From contig NZ_LMRW01000027.1 in the NCBI RefSeq assembly GCF_001428255.1, positions 62,001 through 126,000 of the forward strand: 64,000 nucleotides of DNA. Direction: 5' to 3'. Under the pieces are notes generated by a model. The model worked only from the letters and a program-made list of their open reading frames with translations. It was not told the origin of the DNA and searched no databases. Source of the stretch: Agromyces sp. Soil535. Its GTDB lineage: Bacteria > Actinomycetota > Actinomycetes > Actinomycetales > Microbacteriaceae. This document shows, in pieces, positions 53,663 to 62,148 of the stretch (positions are counted from its first letter, which is position 1; every line of letters starts with the position of its first letter). Position numbers and translations under genes: made by a program.

Positions 53663-55936
53663 TCAGCCCTCCAGGAGGTCCGCGGTCGCACGCAGGATCG
53701 CGACCACAGCAGCCGTCTGGCGGTCGGATGCCGCGATGCGCGCCGGCGCGGCCGCCTTGTCGTCGAGTTGCGCGTCGGGGGCGCCGGGTCCGCCGGGACC
53801 CGCACCGACCGACGCGCTCGTCGTTCCGAGCAGGATGCGACCGCCGAGCACCTCCTCGCCGTGGAACTCCGGCGTCTGCCTGCGGTTCGCGCCGAACACC
53901 TCCACGACCGAGCGCACGAAGTCCCGGTTCGACACGCTGCCGACGCCGGACTCGAGCAGCGGCAGCGCGGCACGGGTGAAGTCGCCCTGCCCGCCCGACT
54001 CCCAGGCCACCTCCGTCGCCCTGCAGGCGCTGAAGAGCACCTCCCTCCGAACCCCCGCGTTCCGCGGCGCGGTCGGCGTGACGATCTCCGACCCCAGCAC
54101 GCTTGCGATCGCGGCGTCGCGCACCGCGTCGGGCTTCGCCGACGCCGCGGCGAGGCCGCGGTCGGCCTTGTACGCCTCCTCGTCGGCGCGGGTCAGTTCG
54201 ACGGCGCGGGGGCGGGCGTCGCCGACAGGCGTCAGGTCGAGGCGCGGCGCCCGGTTCGCCGAGCCGGAGTGGCAGCTGTCGAAGAACGCCGTGAGGTTCA
54301 CGCCCTCGGGAATGACGTCCCAGATGCGTGCGAGGTCGTCGTCGATGATGAGGCGTCCCTGCTTGCGGAAGTCCACCGGGCAGAGAGCCTCGTCCTTGGC
54401 GACGTCGCCGTCCTCCTCGTCGGCGTCGAGGTCGGGCACGAAGGTGCCGTGCCCCGAGTACTGCACGGCGAGCACGTCGCCCGGTGCTGAACCGCTCACG
54501 AGTTCGAGGATGCCGCGGAGGATCGCGTCGCGGGCGGCAGCGGCATCCGTGAGTTCGGTCACGTCGAACCCCGTGTCGCGCAGGGCCTCCGCCCACGCGT
54601 GGGCGTCGGCCACCGCCCCCTGCAGGCGATCGCCCTCGTCGGGGTAGGCGTCGACGCCGATGCACAGCGCCCGGCGCGCACCGCCGATCGCGGCTCCTCC
54701 GTCGGGCGCCCCTCCACCGATGGATCTGGTTCCACCGGCTCCCGTCGGCGGCAGGTCCTCGTACTCCGGCCAGGGCGCCACGGTGCGGCCGTGTCCCTTC
54801 GGGAATGCCGTGATGTCGGTGACGCCCGCCACGCGACGCGCGACGCTCTGCATCGTCGGTGCGTCGTCGTCGAAGTCGCCGTGGGAGGTCGCCGCGCTCG
54901 CCGCCCGCACGCCCACCGCATTCGGCGCGAGCACGAGGTCGCCGTCGGCGGATGCCCCGACGAAGAACTCGGCGAGCTCGGCGTCGCGGGTGAGGAACTT
55001 GGCCATGCCGAGGATCGGGGTCGCCTTCTGCGGCTCGAACGACGCCGACACCAGGTAGAGCAGCGACTTGTTGTAGATACGCAGGCAGGTGTCGGCGCGC
55101 TCGGCTTCGTCGTCCATCGTGAAGATCGCGAGCCGCTCGATCTTGCCGCTCCTCGCGTGCGGCATGAGCAGCCTCGAGAAGGTGTCGACGCGCACCGCGG
55201 GCGCGAGGAGGCTGAGCGACGCGATCGCGGGGACATCCGCCTCGAGCGCCGCAGGCAGCAGGTGCGAGTGGAAGATCGAGCCGGCGCTGTGGCCGACGGC
55301 GTGCACCTCCACCTCGCCGGGGTGATCGGTCATCCACTTCCCGAGGGCGCGTACGAAGTACTGGCCGCCGCCGCCCTTCACGGCTGCCGCGGCGGCGTCG
55401 ACCTTCATGTCGTTCCAGATGCCCCCGCCGCCGAGGAGCCGCGCCGCGACCTCGAGGAACGAGTCCTTCGCCTCGTCCACCCAGCCGCGGCGTCCGCCGG
55501 ATGCCCAGCGGCGCAGCGCATCCCAGAGCGCCGTGCCGAGGCCGGTCTCCCAGACGAAATGGATCGGGTAGACGCCGTTCTCCTTCCACCAGGCGATCTG
55601 CTGCTCGGCGATGCCGAAGCCCGCCTCCTTGTCGACCAGGCCGCCGTGTGCGTAGAGCACGATCGGCACGGGGCCGGGCGCGTGGTCGGCGACGAACGCG
55701 GGCAGGTGGGTCGCGAAGATGGCGTCGACGTCGGCGGCCGTCGTGCGGAACTCGCCGACGCTCCGCGGGTCGGAGGGCGCCCCGGTCGCGAGCTTGCCGT
55801 CCCCGAGGGCGATGACGTGCGGCCGGAGGTCGGCGAGCGCTCCGGCCGAGAGCGTCGGCCCCCCGCGCGACGCCGCGGTGGTCGTGGTCGGCGGCGGCGG
55901 GGGAGCGGAGGGGCTCGGCGGGCGTACGGCGTTCAT
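53663..55936 (-). CDS. alpha/beta-hydrolase-metacaspase fusion protein
   Basis: 757 residues, two domains. Residues about 60-390 look like an alpha/beta hydrolase: oxyanion-type YAHGGL at 96-100, nucleophile elbow GHSAGS with Ser217, and a plausible late His (SHGDFDDD). Residues about 420-705 are a peptidase C14 caspase domain: RALCIGVDAYPDEGDRLQGA, catalytic His496 in YSGHGTF, acidic DEALCPVDF, catalytic Cys555 in FFDSCHSGS, and FSACRATEVAWE. A Pro-rich leader (1-28) and Ala-rich tail flank them. No signal or membrane segment. Starts inside the CHAT gene stop (ATGA). Probably the effector or executioner partner of the CHAT protein; role unknown. Confidence 0.85.
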   Translation of the reverse strand: MNAVRPPSPSAPPPPPTTTTAASRGGPTLSAGALADLRPHVIALGDGKLATGAPSDPRSVGEFRTTAADVDAIFATHLPAFVADHAPGPVPIVLYAHGGLVDKEAGFGIAEQQIAWWKENGVYPIHFVWETGLGTALWDALRRWASGGRRGWVDEAKDSFLEVAARLLGGGGIWNDMKVDAAAAAVKGGGGQYFVRALGKWMTDHPGEVEVHAVGHSAGSIFHSHLLPAALEADVPAIASLSLLAPAVRVDTFSRLLMPHARSGKIERLAIFTMDDEAERADTCLRIYNKSLLYLVSASFEPQKATPILGMAKFLTRDAELAEFFVGASADGDLVLAPNAVGVRAASAATSHGDFDDDAPTMQSVARRVAGVTDITAFPKGHGRTVAPWPEYEDLPPTGAGGTRSIGGGAPDGGAAIGGARRALCIGVDAYPDEGDRLQGAVADAHAWAEALRDTGFDVTELTDAAAARDAILRGILELVSGSAPGDVLAVQYSGHGTFVPDLDADEEDGDVAKDEALCPVDFRKQGRLIIDDDLARIWDVIPEGVNLTAFFDSCHSGSANRAPRLDLTPVGDARPRAVELTRADEEAYKADRGLAAASAKPDAVRDAAIASVLGSEIVTPTAPRNAGVRREVLFSACRATEVAWESGGQGDFTRAALPLLESGVGSVSNRDFVRSVVEVFGANRRQTPEFHGEEVLGGRILLGTTSASVGAGPGGPGAPDAQLDDKAAAPARIAASDRQTAAVVAILRATADLLEG

Positions 55937-58032
55937 GATGGCGGTCCTTCCGGGATCGGCTGGTCGAGGTGGATGTGCGCGTACGGATGCGCGTACACGG
56001 CGTAGGCGAGCTCCGAGAGGTCGGCATCGGCTCTCGCGGCGAGTCGGGCGGCGCGCGCGGCGTCGGCGATCGTCGCGTCGTCGTCGGCGAGCGCGAGGTA
56101 GAACGCTTCCACGAACGTCGAGGCGGGGTCGTCGCCGACCGCCCAGGAGCATCCGACGAACGCGGCGGCGCCGCCGCGCAGGAAGGCCTCGGGGAACCCG
56201 CCGAGCGAGGCCGGCGCCGACGGGAGGCGGCCGATGTCGCACGCGTTCAGGAAGACGAACGGCCCGGTAGCTGCGGCATCCGTCGCCCCTCGGTCGGGCA
56301 GGTCGCGACGCAGCTCGCCGTCGGAGTATCGGGCCGACGGCACGTCCTCGGCCTCGCGGAACGCCGAGAGCAGGAGCTCCTGCGTCGGCGACGCCCCCTC
56401 GCTCCAGCGGCCGTGGCCGGCGAAGTGGAGCAGGTCGAAGCCGTCGTGCATGAGGCCGGCGATGCCGTCGGCGTCGTCGGGATCGATCGACTTCGCGGCG
56501 AACCGGTGCTCGAGGAAGCGCCGTTCCTCCGTGGTGTGGGTGAGCCGCAGGTGCTGCTCGGCGTAGTCGGGACACACGAAGCGCACGCGCTCGGGCGCCA
56601 CGCGCAGGTCGGTCGGATGCGCCGTGTCGTAGACCCAGCGGGTGAGCCCGTAGGAGCTGAGGAAGCGGGGGCGGCCGTCGTCGGCCACGCCGAGGGGCGG
56701 TAGGAGGTGCACGATCTCCCAGGGCACGTCGAGTTCGCCCGAGGTCTGCACGATGAGGCCGTCGAGGCCGTCGGGCTCGGCGTTCCAGAGGAGCTCGAGC
56801 ACCTCGGTGCTGAAGAGGCTTCTGGCCAGGCCCATGCCGAGCGAGCGCAGGCGCCGCAGGCCGTACCTCGCGCGTTCGTCGCGATCGAGGAGGTCGCCGA
56901 GCTCCGATCGGAGGCCGGCGATGCGCCGGTAGGTGCGGGAGATGAATGCCGCCTTGTCGGCGAGGTGGATCGTGCACTCGCGCGCCTCGCCTCCGACCGA
57001 CACGCGGATGCGCAGGGTCGAGTCCGTGCCGACGATCGACTCGTCGACGCGGATGCTCGGGAGCACGACGAGGTCGGGGTCAGGCTCGACGACGTCGGCG
57101 GTCACCTCCGCGGGAAGCGGCTCGGTCGGGGTGCCGACGGCGACGATCTCGGCGGTGAGCCGCAGGGTGGCGAGCGGCAGGTCGGCGTCCTGCCGCACGA
57201 CGAGCGACACCTCGCCGTTGCCGGGGAGCGGCGCGACCAGCCGGAAGCGGTGCTCGGCGACCTCGTGCGCCGAACGCGGCAGGCGTGTGACGATCGTCTC
57301 TGGTTGGTCGCCGACGAGGCGGAACCCGCGCAGGGCGATGGTCACCGTGAGGTCGCGTTCGGCATCGACCTTTATCGACTGCACCGTATGGCTGGTTCCG
57401 GCGGATGCTTCGAGCCGGCGTCGGCTCAGGCGCAGCCTCACGTCGAACTCGGCGTCCACGGCGACGCGCCTGGGCATCTCGGCGTGCACGTGCGCGACGG
57501 CGCGGCGGTCGGGTGCGGGAAACGACGGCGCCGGAGAGGGCGGCGGTGGTGGCGCGGCCGACCGCGTCACCGGGGCCGGGAGGGGCGCGCCCTCCTCGGG
57601 CGGCGCTGCCTCGAGCGCCGGCTCCGCCTCGCGCGGCTCCTCGGGCGCAGACGCCTCGAGTCCGGCTCGCGCGGCGTCGTACCGCCGGGCGAGCTCCTCG
57701 GCCTCAGCCTCGGTCGCGCACTCCACGACCACGGCGAGTGCGCTCCGGGCTTCGAGCCGGAACGGCAGCACCACCTCGAGCGCGTCGGGGTCTTCGCCCA
57801 TCGGGCGGAACGTGCACAGGAGGCCGTCGAGCTGCACGAACACGACCACGCGCCTGGGGTCGACGTCGTCGGCGATGGCCAGCACGAGCACCGGAGCCGC
57901 GCCACCCGTGCCGATGAGCACCGCCCGGGCCAGTTCGCGCCCCGACGACGGCGGCGTCCAGCCGGTGGCATCCGGCGCGCCGATCACGCGCACCGCGCCG
58001 CGCGCACCGAGGATCGCCGACGCGGGCGTCAT
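55933..58032 (-). CDS. CHAT-domain protease with N-terminal accessory domains
   Basis: 699 residues. Region 1-125 is an unrecognised alpha/beta domain, 126-178 a Glu/Ala/Pro linker, about 180-310 a predicted beta-sandwich (SRRRLEASAGTSHTVQSIKV, HRFRLVAPLPGNGEVSLVV), and about 400-690 a CHAT (caspase-like) domain. The catalytic dyad is His540 in LLHFAGHGRW and Cys598 in FVFLNACDIGRL, with GGFPEAFLRGGAAAFVGCSW following, all diagnostic for CHAT. ATG at 58032 is preceded by GGAGGG at seven bases; further upstream codons are unsupported. No TPR repeats seen. First gene of the two-protease operon. Confidence 0.87.
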   Translation of the reverse strand: MTPASAILGARGAVRVIGAPDATGWTPPSSGRELARAVLIGTGGAAPVLVLAIADDVDPRRVVVFVQLDGLLCTFRPMGEDPDALEVVLPFRLEARSALAVVVECATEAEAEELARRYDAARAGLEASAPEEPREAEPALEAAPPEEGAPLPAPVTRSAAPPPPPSPAPSFPAPDRRAVAHVHAEMPRRVAVDAEFDVRLRLSRRRLEASAGTSHTVQSIKVDAERDLTVTIALRGFRLVGDQPETIVTRLPRSAHEVAEHRFRLVAPLPGNGEVSLVVRQDADLPLATLRLTAEIVAVGTPTEPLPAEVTADVVEPDPDLVVLPSIRVDESIVGTDSTLRIRVSVGGEARECTIHLADKAAFISRTYRRIAGLRSELGDLLDRDERARYGLRRLRSLGMGLARSLFSTEVLELLWNAEPDGLDGLIVQTSGELDVPWEIVHLLPPLGVADDGRPRFLSSYGLTRWVYDTAHPTDLRVAPERVRFVCPDYAEQHLRLTHTTEERRFLEHRFAAKSIDPDDADGIAGLMHDGFDLLHFAGHGRWSEGASPTQELLLSAFREAEDVPSARYSDGELRRDLPDRGATDAAATGPFVFLNACDIGRLPSAPASLGGFPEAFLRGGAAAFVGCSWAVGDDPASTFVEAFYLALADDDATIADAARAARLAARADADLSELAYAVYAHPYAHIHLDQPIPEGPPS

Positions 58033-58336
58033 CGCCCGGCCCTCCGCCCGCGGCATCCGCGCGCTCGCCTGCACCTGGCGGACATGGCCGCCTCCCCATC
58101 GAGTGCCACCGTCGCCCGAGCGAATCAGAGCGACGCTCAACATCCTCTGGCCGCAGCATACGACCGCGGCGACGGCGCCCGCCAGCGTGGCCGGCGCAGT
58201 AAGGGTGGTCCCGGATGCCGCGCAGGGAGCGCCCTGAGCAGGCCCGGCGGGTCGCGCTCGACCAGTGCCGGCCACCACCCGCCTGCCCCCGGCATCCGTC
58301 GTCCGACCGCCCGTCGCAACCACGTACGCTGGGCTG
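58033..58336. promoter_or_regulatory. divergent region between the CHAT operon and EamA gene
   Basis: 304 bases. For the CHAT operon a TATGCT box at 58155-58160 (minus strand) would give a leader of about 115 bases. For the EamA gene TACGCT (58325-58330) lies six bases before the GTG. GGGTGGT (58203-58209) and ACCACCC (58274-58280) form a distant inverted repeat that might bind a regulator. No regulator gene is adjacent. Confidence 0.4.
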
Positions 58337-59248
58337 GTGAATCGCGGCCGGGTGTACTTCTTCCTGGCGCTCGCGAACCTGTTCTGGGCTGGCAACTACG
58401 TGTTCGGCGAGATGGTGACGCGTGAGATCTCGCCGATCTCGCTCACGTTCTTCCGCTGGGTGTTCGCGTTCCTGCCGCTGCTCGCGATCGCGCGGCTCAT
58501 CGAGCGGCCGAACTGGCGCACGGCGCTGCGCGAGTGGAGACTGCACCTGCTGCAGTCGCTGCTCGGACTCACCGGGTACACGCTGCTGCTGTACGCCGCC
58601 CTCGGCCTCACCGGCGCGGTGAACGCGGCCGTGATCAGCGCCATCAACCCGGCGACGATCGCGCTCGGCGCGGCGATCTTCCTGCACGAGCGCCTGAATC
58701 GCGTGCAGGCGCTCGGCCTCGTCGTCGCGTTCGTCGGCGTGACCGTCGTGCTCACGGGCGGCGATCTGCCGCTGCTGGTCGAGCAGGGCTTCGGGGTCGG
58801 TGACCTGCTCGTGATCGGGTCGGTGCTCGCGTGGACCGTGTACTCGCTGATCTCGCGGCGGCTCGTGACGCCGCCGATCACCGCCACCTCGGTGCAGGCG
58901 GTGTTCGCCGTGGTCACGATGCTGCCGCTGATCGCCGTCACCGGCGTCTCCCTGCCGACGACCGCGGGCGGCGCCACCGGGCTCGCGTACATCGTGATCT
59001 TCCCATCGATGGCGGGCTACGCGCTCTGGAACATCGGCGCCTCGAGGGTCGGCCCCTCGCGCGCCGGGATCTTCCTCAACCTGCTGCCCGTGTTCGTCGT
59101 GGTCATCGCGCTCCCGTTCGGCGCGACCCTCGAGCTGCCCGCCGTCATCGGCGGCACCCTCGTGATCGCGGGCGTCTACCTGACCCTGCACGTGCGGCGG
59201 TCGAGGCTGGGCCCGGCGGATGCCGCGACCGACCGGCCGGTACGATAG
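58337..59248 (+). CDS. EamA/DMT-family transporter
   Basis: 303 residues, ten membrane helices in two EamA repeats: VYFFLALANLFWAGNYVFGE, ITPISLTFFRW-type segment (EISPISLTFFRWVFAFLPLL), AINPATIALGAAIFLHERLN, and PSRAGIFLNLLPVFVVVIAL. GTG at 58337 with TACGCT six bases upstream, a leaderless arrangement that also excludes the longer in-frame N-terminus. Exporter of unknown metabolite. Confidence 0.9.
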   Translation: MNRGRVYFFLALANLFWAGNYVFGEMVTREISPISLTFFRWVFAFLPLLAIARLIERPNWRTALREWRLHLLQSLLGLTGYTLLLYAALGLTGAVNAAVISAINPATIALGAAIFLHERLNRVQALGLVVAFVGVTVVLTGGDLPLLVEQGFGVGDLLVIGSVLAWTVYSLISRRLVTPPITATSVQAVFAVVTMLPLIAVTGVSLPTTAGGATGLAYIVIFPSMAGYALWNIGASRVGPSRAGIFLNLLPVFVVVIALPFGATLELPAVIGGTLVIAGVYLTLHVRRSRLGPADAATDRPVR

Positions 59249-59254
59249 ACCCCC

Positions 59255-60328
59255 GTGGCTCTCACTATCGGCATCGTCGGCCTGCCCAACGTCGGCAAGT
59301 CAACCCTGTTCAACGCACTCACCAAGAACCAGGTGCTCGCGGCGAACTACCCATTCGCGACGATCGAACCGAACATCGGCGTGGTGAGCCTTCCCGACCC
59401 GCGGCTCGAGACGCTCGCCGGCATCTTCGGCTCCGAGCGCATCCTTCCCGCCACGGTGTCGTTCGTCGACATCGCCGGCATCGTGCGCGGCGCGTCGGAA
59501 GGCGAGGGACTCGGCAACAAGTTCCTGGCGAACATCCGCGAGGCCGACGCCATCGCACAGGTCGTGCGTGGGTTCGACGACGCGGATGTCGTGCACGTCG
59601 AGGGCACGATCGACCCGAAGGCCGACCTGGAGACCATCAACACCGAGTTGATCCTCGCCGACCTCGAGACCCTCGAGCGCGCCATCCCGCGCTTCGAGAA
59701 GGAGGTCAAGGGCAAGAAGCTCGCGCCCGAGGTGCTCGCCGCCGCGAAGGAGGCGCAGGAGCTGCTGCAGAAGGGCACGCCGCTGTCGGCGGCATCCGTC
59801 GACCTCGGGCCGGTCAAGGAGCTCGGCCTGCTGACCGCGAAGCCGTTCATCTACGTCTTCAACGTCGATGAGGCGACGCTCACGGATGCCGCGCGCAAGG
59901 CCGAGCTCGCGGCGCTCGTCGCGCCCGCAGAGGCCGTCTTCCTCGACGCCAAGATCGAGTCGGAGCTCATCGACCTCGACCCCGCGGATGCCGCGGAGCT
60001 GCTCGCGTCGACCGGACAGGACGAGTCGGGCCTCGACCAGCTCGCCCGCATCGGGTTCGACACGCTCGGCCTGCAGACCTACCTCACCGCCGGCCCGAAG
60101 GAGTCGCGCGCGTGGACGATCCACAAGGGCTGGAAGGCCCCGCAGGCCGCGGGCGTCATCCACACGGACTTCGAGCGCGGCTTCATCAAGGCCGAGGTCA
60201 TCTCGTTCGCCGACCTCGTGGCGACCGGCTCGGTGGCCGAGGCGCGTGCCAAGGGCAAGGCCCGCATGGAGGGCAAGGACTACGTCATGCACGACGGCGA
60301 CGTGGTCGAGTTCCGCTTCAACGTCTGA
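59255..60328 (+). CDS. ychF: redox-regulated ATPase YchF
   Basis: 357-residue Obg-family P-loop protein binding ribosomes. Walker A GLPNVGKSTLFNALT, switch FATIEPNIGVV, VDIAGIVRGASEGEGLGNKF, and the altered specificity motif NVDE in YVFNVDEATL, which favours ATP over GTP. C-terminal TGS domain: FERGFIKAEVISFADLVA and DYVMHDGDVVEFRFNV. TACGAT (59241-59246) lies eight bases before the GTG. Seven bases after the transporter gene. Confidence 0.96.
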   Translation: MALTIGIVGLPNVGKSTLFNALTKNQVLAANYPFATIEPNIGVVSLPDPRLETLAGIFGSERILPATVSFVDIAGIVRGASEGEGLGNKFLANIREADAIAQVVRGFDDADVVHVEGTIDPKADLETINTELILADLETLERAIPRFEKEVKGKKLAPEVLAAAKEAQELLQKGTPLSAASVDLGPVKELGLLTAKPFIYVFNVDEATLTDAARKAELAALVAPAEAVFLDAKIESELIDLDPADAAELLASTGQDESGLDQLARIGFDTLGLQTYLTAGPKESRAWTIHKGWKAPQAAGVIHTDFERGFIKAEVISFADLVATGSVAEARAKGKARMEGKDYVMHDGDVVEFRFNV

Positions 60329-60374
60329 CGATCCCGACGTTCGCGCCCCGCCACTCTACGAATCGAGTCGACCC

Positions 60375-60680
60375 ATGATCACCGTGCATCTCCGCTATGA
60401 GATCGACGCCGACAAGCTCGCGGACTTCCACGAGTACGGGCGACGGTGGATCCACTTGGTCAACCGGTTGGGTGGCGTGCATCACGGCTACTTCCTGCCG
60501 AGCGAGGGCGACAGCGATGAGGCCTTCGCCCTCTTCACCTTCCCGTCGCTCGCCGAGTACGAGCGGTACCGGCTCGCGGCGGTCGATGATCCCGAGTGCC
60601 TCGAGGCCTACCGCTTCGCCGCGGAGACGAAGTGCATCCGACGATACGAGCGGCGCTTCCTCTCGCCGGTGTTCGACTGA
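60375..60680 (+). CDS. NIPSNAP family protein
   Basis: 101 residues with a dimeric alpha-beta barrel pattern. MITVHLRYEIDADKLADFHE, LGGVHHGYFLPSEGDSDEAF, ALFTFPSLAEYERYRL, and a C-terminal RYERRFLSPVF are typical of NIPSNAP/antibiotic-biosynthesis-monooxygenase-like proteins. Function unknown. ATG at 60375; weak ribosome site. Confidence 0.88.
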   Translation: MITVHLRYEIDADKLADFHEYGRRWIHLVNRLGGVHHGYFLPSEGDSDEAFALFTFPSLAEYERYRLAAVDDPECLEAYRFAAETKCIRRYERRFLSPVFD

Positions 60681-60698
60681 CCGTCGGGCCCGCGGGAT

Positions 60699-60935
60699 TC
60701 AGGCGACCTGCGTGCCAGGGGCGGGCCCTGATCCGACCCGGGTGAGGCGCACCCGGCTGATCGCATCGGGCGCGGCGGTGAATCGACCGGCCCGCCCGTC
60801 TTCGGTGACGTAGGTGACCCGGATGCCGCGACCGATCCGCGCGAGCTTCGTGATCTCGTACGCCCGACCGGAGGCGCTGAGGAGCGTGTCTCCGACCGCG
60901 AGCTGTCGGGTCTGTCGTAGTTCGATCGCCTCCAT
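60699..60935 (-). CDS. small conserved-looking hypothetical protein
   Basis: 78 residues, predicted beta-rich: MEAIELRQTRQLAVGDTLLS, YEITKLARIGRGIRVTYVTE, DGRAGRFTAAPD. The strand pattern resembles small SH3- or KOW-like barrels, but no family is recognised. A GACACT box ends six bases before the ATG, the same spacing as the leaderless promoters here, which supports a real gene. Confidence 0.55.
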   Translation of the reverse strand: MEAIELRQTRQLAVGDTLLSASGRAYEITKLARIGRGIRVTYVTEDGRAGRFTAAPDAISRVRLTRVGSGPAPGTQVA

Positions 60936-61023
60936 GATGAGAGTGTCTCAGGAACCACCGACATTCGGATGGCGACCGGTTCACGTCACATCACGAAAGG
61001 GTGGGGCGTGCGATGCTGGGGAC

Positions 61024-61893
61024 ATGCCAGAGTCACCTGAGGTGCAGGCGCTCGTCGACGATCTCGGCACGAGGCTGACGGGCCGCGAGATCCGCGACGT
61101 CGATGTCGTCGAGTTCCGTGTGACCAAGACGCGCGCCCGACCGCTCGCGACCCTCACGGGGGAGCGCGTGACAAGCGCAGCGAGACGCGGCAAGCACCTC
61201 GATCTCGCCGCCGGCACGTCGCAGCATCTCGTCGTGACGCTCGGTCGGCACGGCTGGGCGCGGTACCGCGGCGCCGACGGCCAAGGTTCCGACGGGCAAG
61301 GTTCCGAAGGGGATGCGGGCGACGCCCCGCCGACGCTCGTCGCCTTCACGTTCGACGACGGCAGGGTCCTCGAGCTCACGGATGCCGGCGATTGGGTGTC
61401 GCTCGGCTGCTGGGTCGTCGACGACCCGGCCGAGGTGCCCGCCGTCGCGAAGCTCGGTCCCGATCCCGCCCATCCCGACTTCTCGCGCGCTGAGTTCGAC
61501 CGCGTCGTCGTCGGGCGACGGAAGCAGGTGAAGGCGGTGCTCCAGGAGCAGGAGTCGCTGGCCGGTATCGGCAACGCCTACTCCGACGAGATCCTGCATG
61601 CGGCGAAGATCTCGCCGCTCGCGCATGCCGCGTCGCTGACGTCGGCCGAGCTCGGCAGGCTGTTCGACGCCACGGTGCGCGTCGTCTCAGAGGCGATCGA
61701 CGCGCAGCGGGGTGTGCCGATCGACCAGCTCAAGGCGGCGAAGGTCGCCGCCATGCGGGTGCACGGGCGGGCAGGCGAAGCATGTCCTGTGTGCGGCGAC
61801 ACGATCTGCGACTTCTCGTTCGCAAGCACGACCGCACAGTACTGCCCGACGTGCCAGACCCGGGGTGAACGGCTGCCCCTACGGCCGGCGTAG
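61024..61893 (+). CDS. Fpg/Nei family DNA glycosylase
   Basis: Base-excision repair glycosylase/AP lyase, 289 residues. N-terminal PESPEV retains the Pro2 nucleophile and Glu3; RGKHLDL and H2TH segment LQEQESLAGIGNAYSDEIL are present; C-terminal zinc finger CPVCGD...YCPTC. The zinc-finger Arg of E. coli Fpg is replaced (SFASTTAQYC), as in an actinobacterial subgroup. A DGQGSDGQGSEGD insert (near residue 85) comes from a short tandem DNA repeat. GATGCT ends six bases before the ATG. Confidence 0.92.
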   Translation: MPESPEVQALVDDLGTRLTGREIRDVDVVEFRVTKTRARPLATLTGERVTSAARRGKHLDLAAGTSQHLVVTLGRHGWARYRGADGQGSDGQGSEGDAGDAPPTLVAFTFDDGRVLELTDAGDWVSLGCWVVDDPAEVPAVAKLGPDPAHPDFSRAEFDRVVVGRRKQVKAVLQEQESLAGIGNAYSDEILHAAKISPLAHAASLTSAELGRLFDATVRVVSEAIDAQRGVPIDQLKAAKVAAMRVHGRAGEACPVCGDTICDFSFASTTAQYCPTCQTRGERLPLRPA

Positions 61894-61946
61894 CGGCCGG
61901 CGTCGTCGCCGCTCAGATTCGTTCATGAAAAAAGCTCAGAACCCTC

Positions 61947-61974
61947 TTGCAAACCTCGCGGATCGGCGTACGCT
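61947..61974 (+). promoter_or_regulatory. promoter TTGCAA-N16-TACGCT
   Basis: -35-like TTGCAA (61947-61952) and -10 TACGCT (61969-61974) with a 16-base spacer, the best paired promoter in the window, in a locally AT-rich stretch (ATGAAAAAAGCTCAG). It does not precede a protein gene; transcription would begin near 61981. Confidence 0.5.
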
Positions 61975-61979
61975 AGTGG

Positions 61980-62045
61980 GCACCACCGGAGGAGCTCCGG
62001 CCTAGAAAGGTCCCGACGAGTCGACAGACGCCGAGACCTTTCGCA
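61980..62045 (+). ncRNA. candidate small RNA or leader
   Basis: After the promoter, CCGGAG/CTCCGG (61986-61991 and 61995-62000) forms a tight hairpin with a three-base loop. Then GAAAGGTC (62005-62012) pairs with GACCTTTC (62035-62042), enclosing a smaller CGAC/GTCG stem. No ORF follows on this strand. A 26-codon ORF starts at 61924 (MKKAQNPLANLADRR...) and overlaps the promoter; it may be chance. No known RNA family recognised. Confidence 0.35.
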
Positions 62046-62148
62046 TTGCCCGGACGCGTTTCGCAGGCCGTGCCCAGGGGGTTTCCGGCACTCGCGCCCG
62101 GTGCGGCGACCCGCGAGGAGTGCCGCACCGAAGCCGCGATCGCCTCCG

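Noticed and set aside
53592-56027. Alternative minus-strand ORF of 811 codons across the metacaspase gene
   Set aside because: Out of frame with the recognised hydrolase and caspase motifs; Arg-rich composition.
61024-61893. Missing zinc-finger Arg as evidence of a dead glycosylase
   Set aside because: Pro2, Glu3, Lys and H2TH elements and all four Cys are present; the substitution recalls an actinobacterial subgroup, so loss of function is not claimed.
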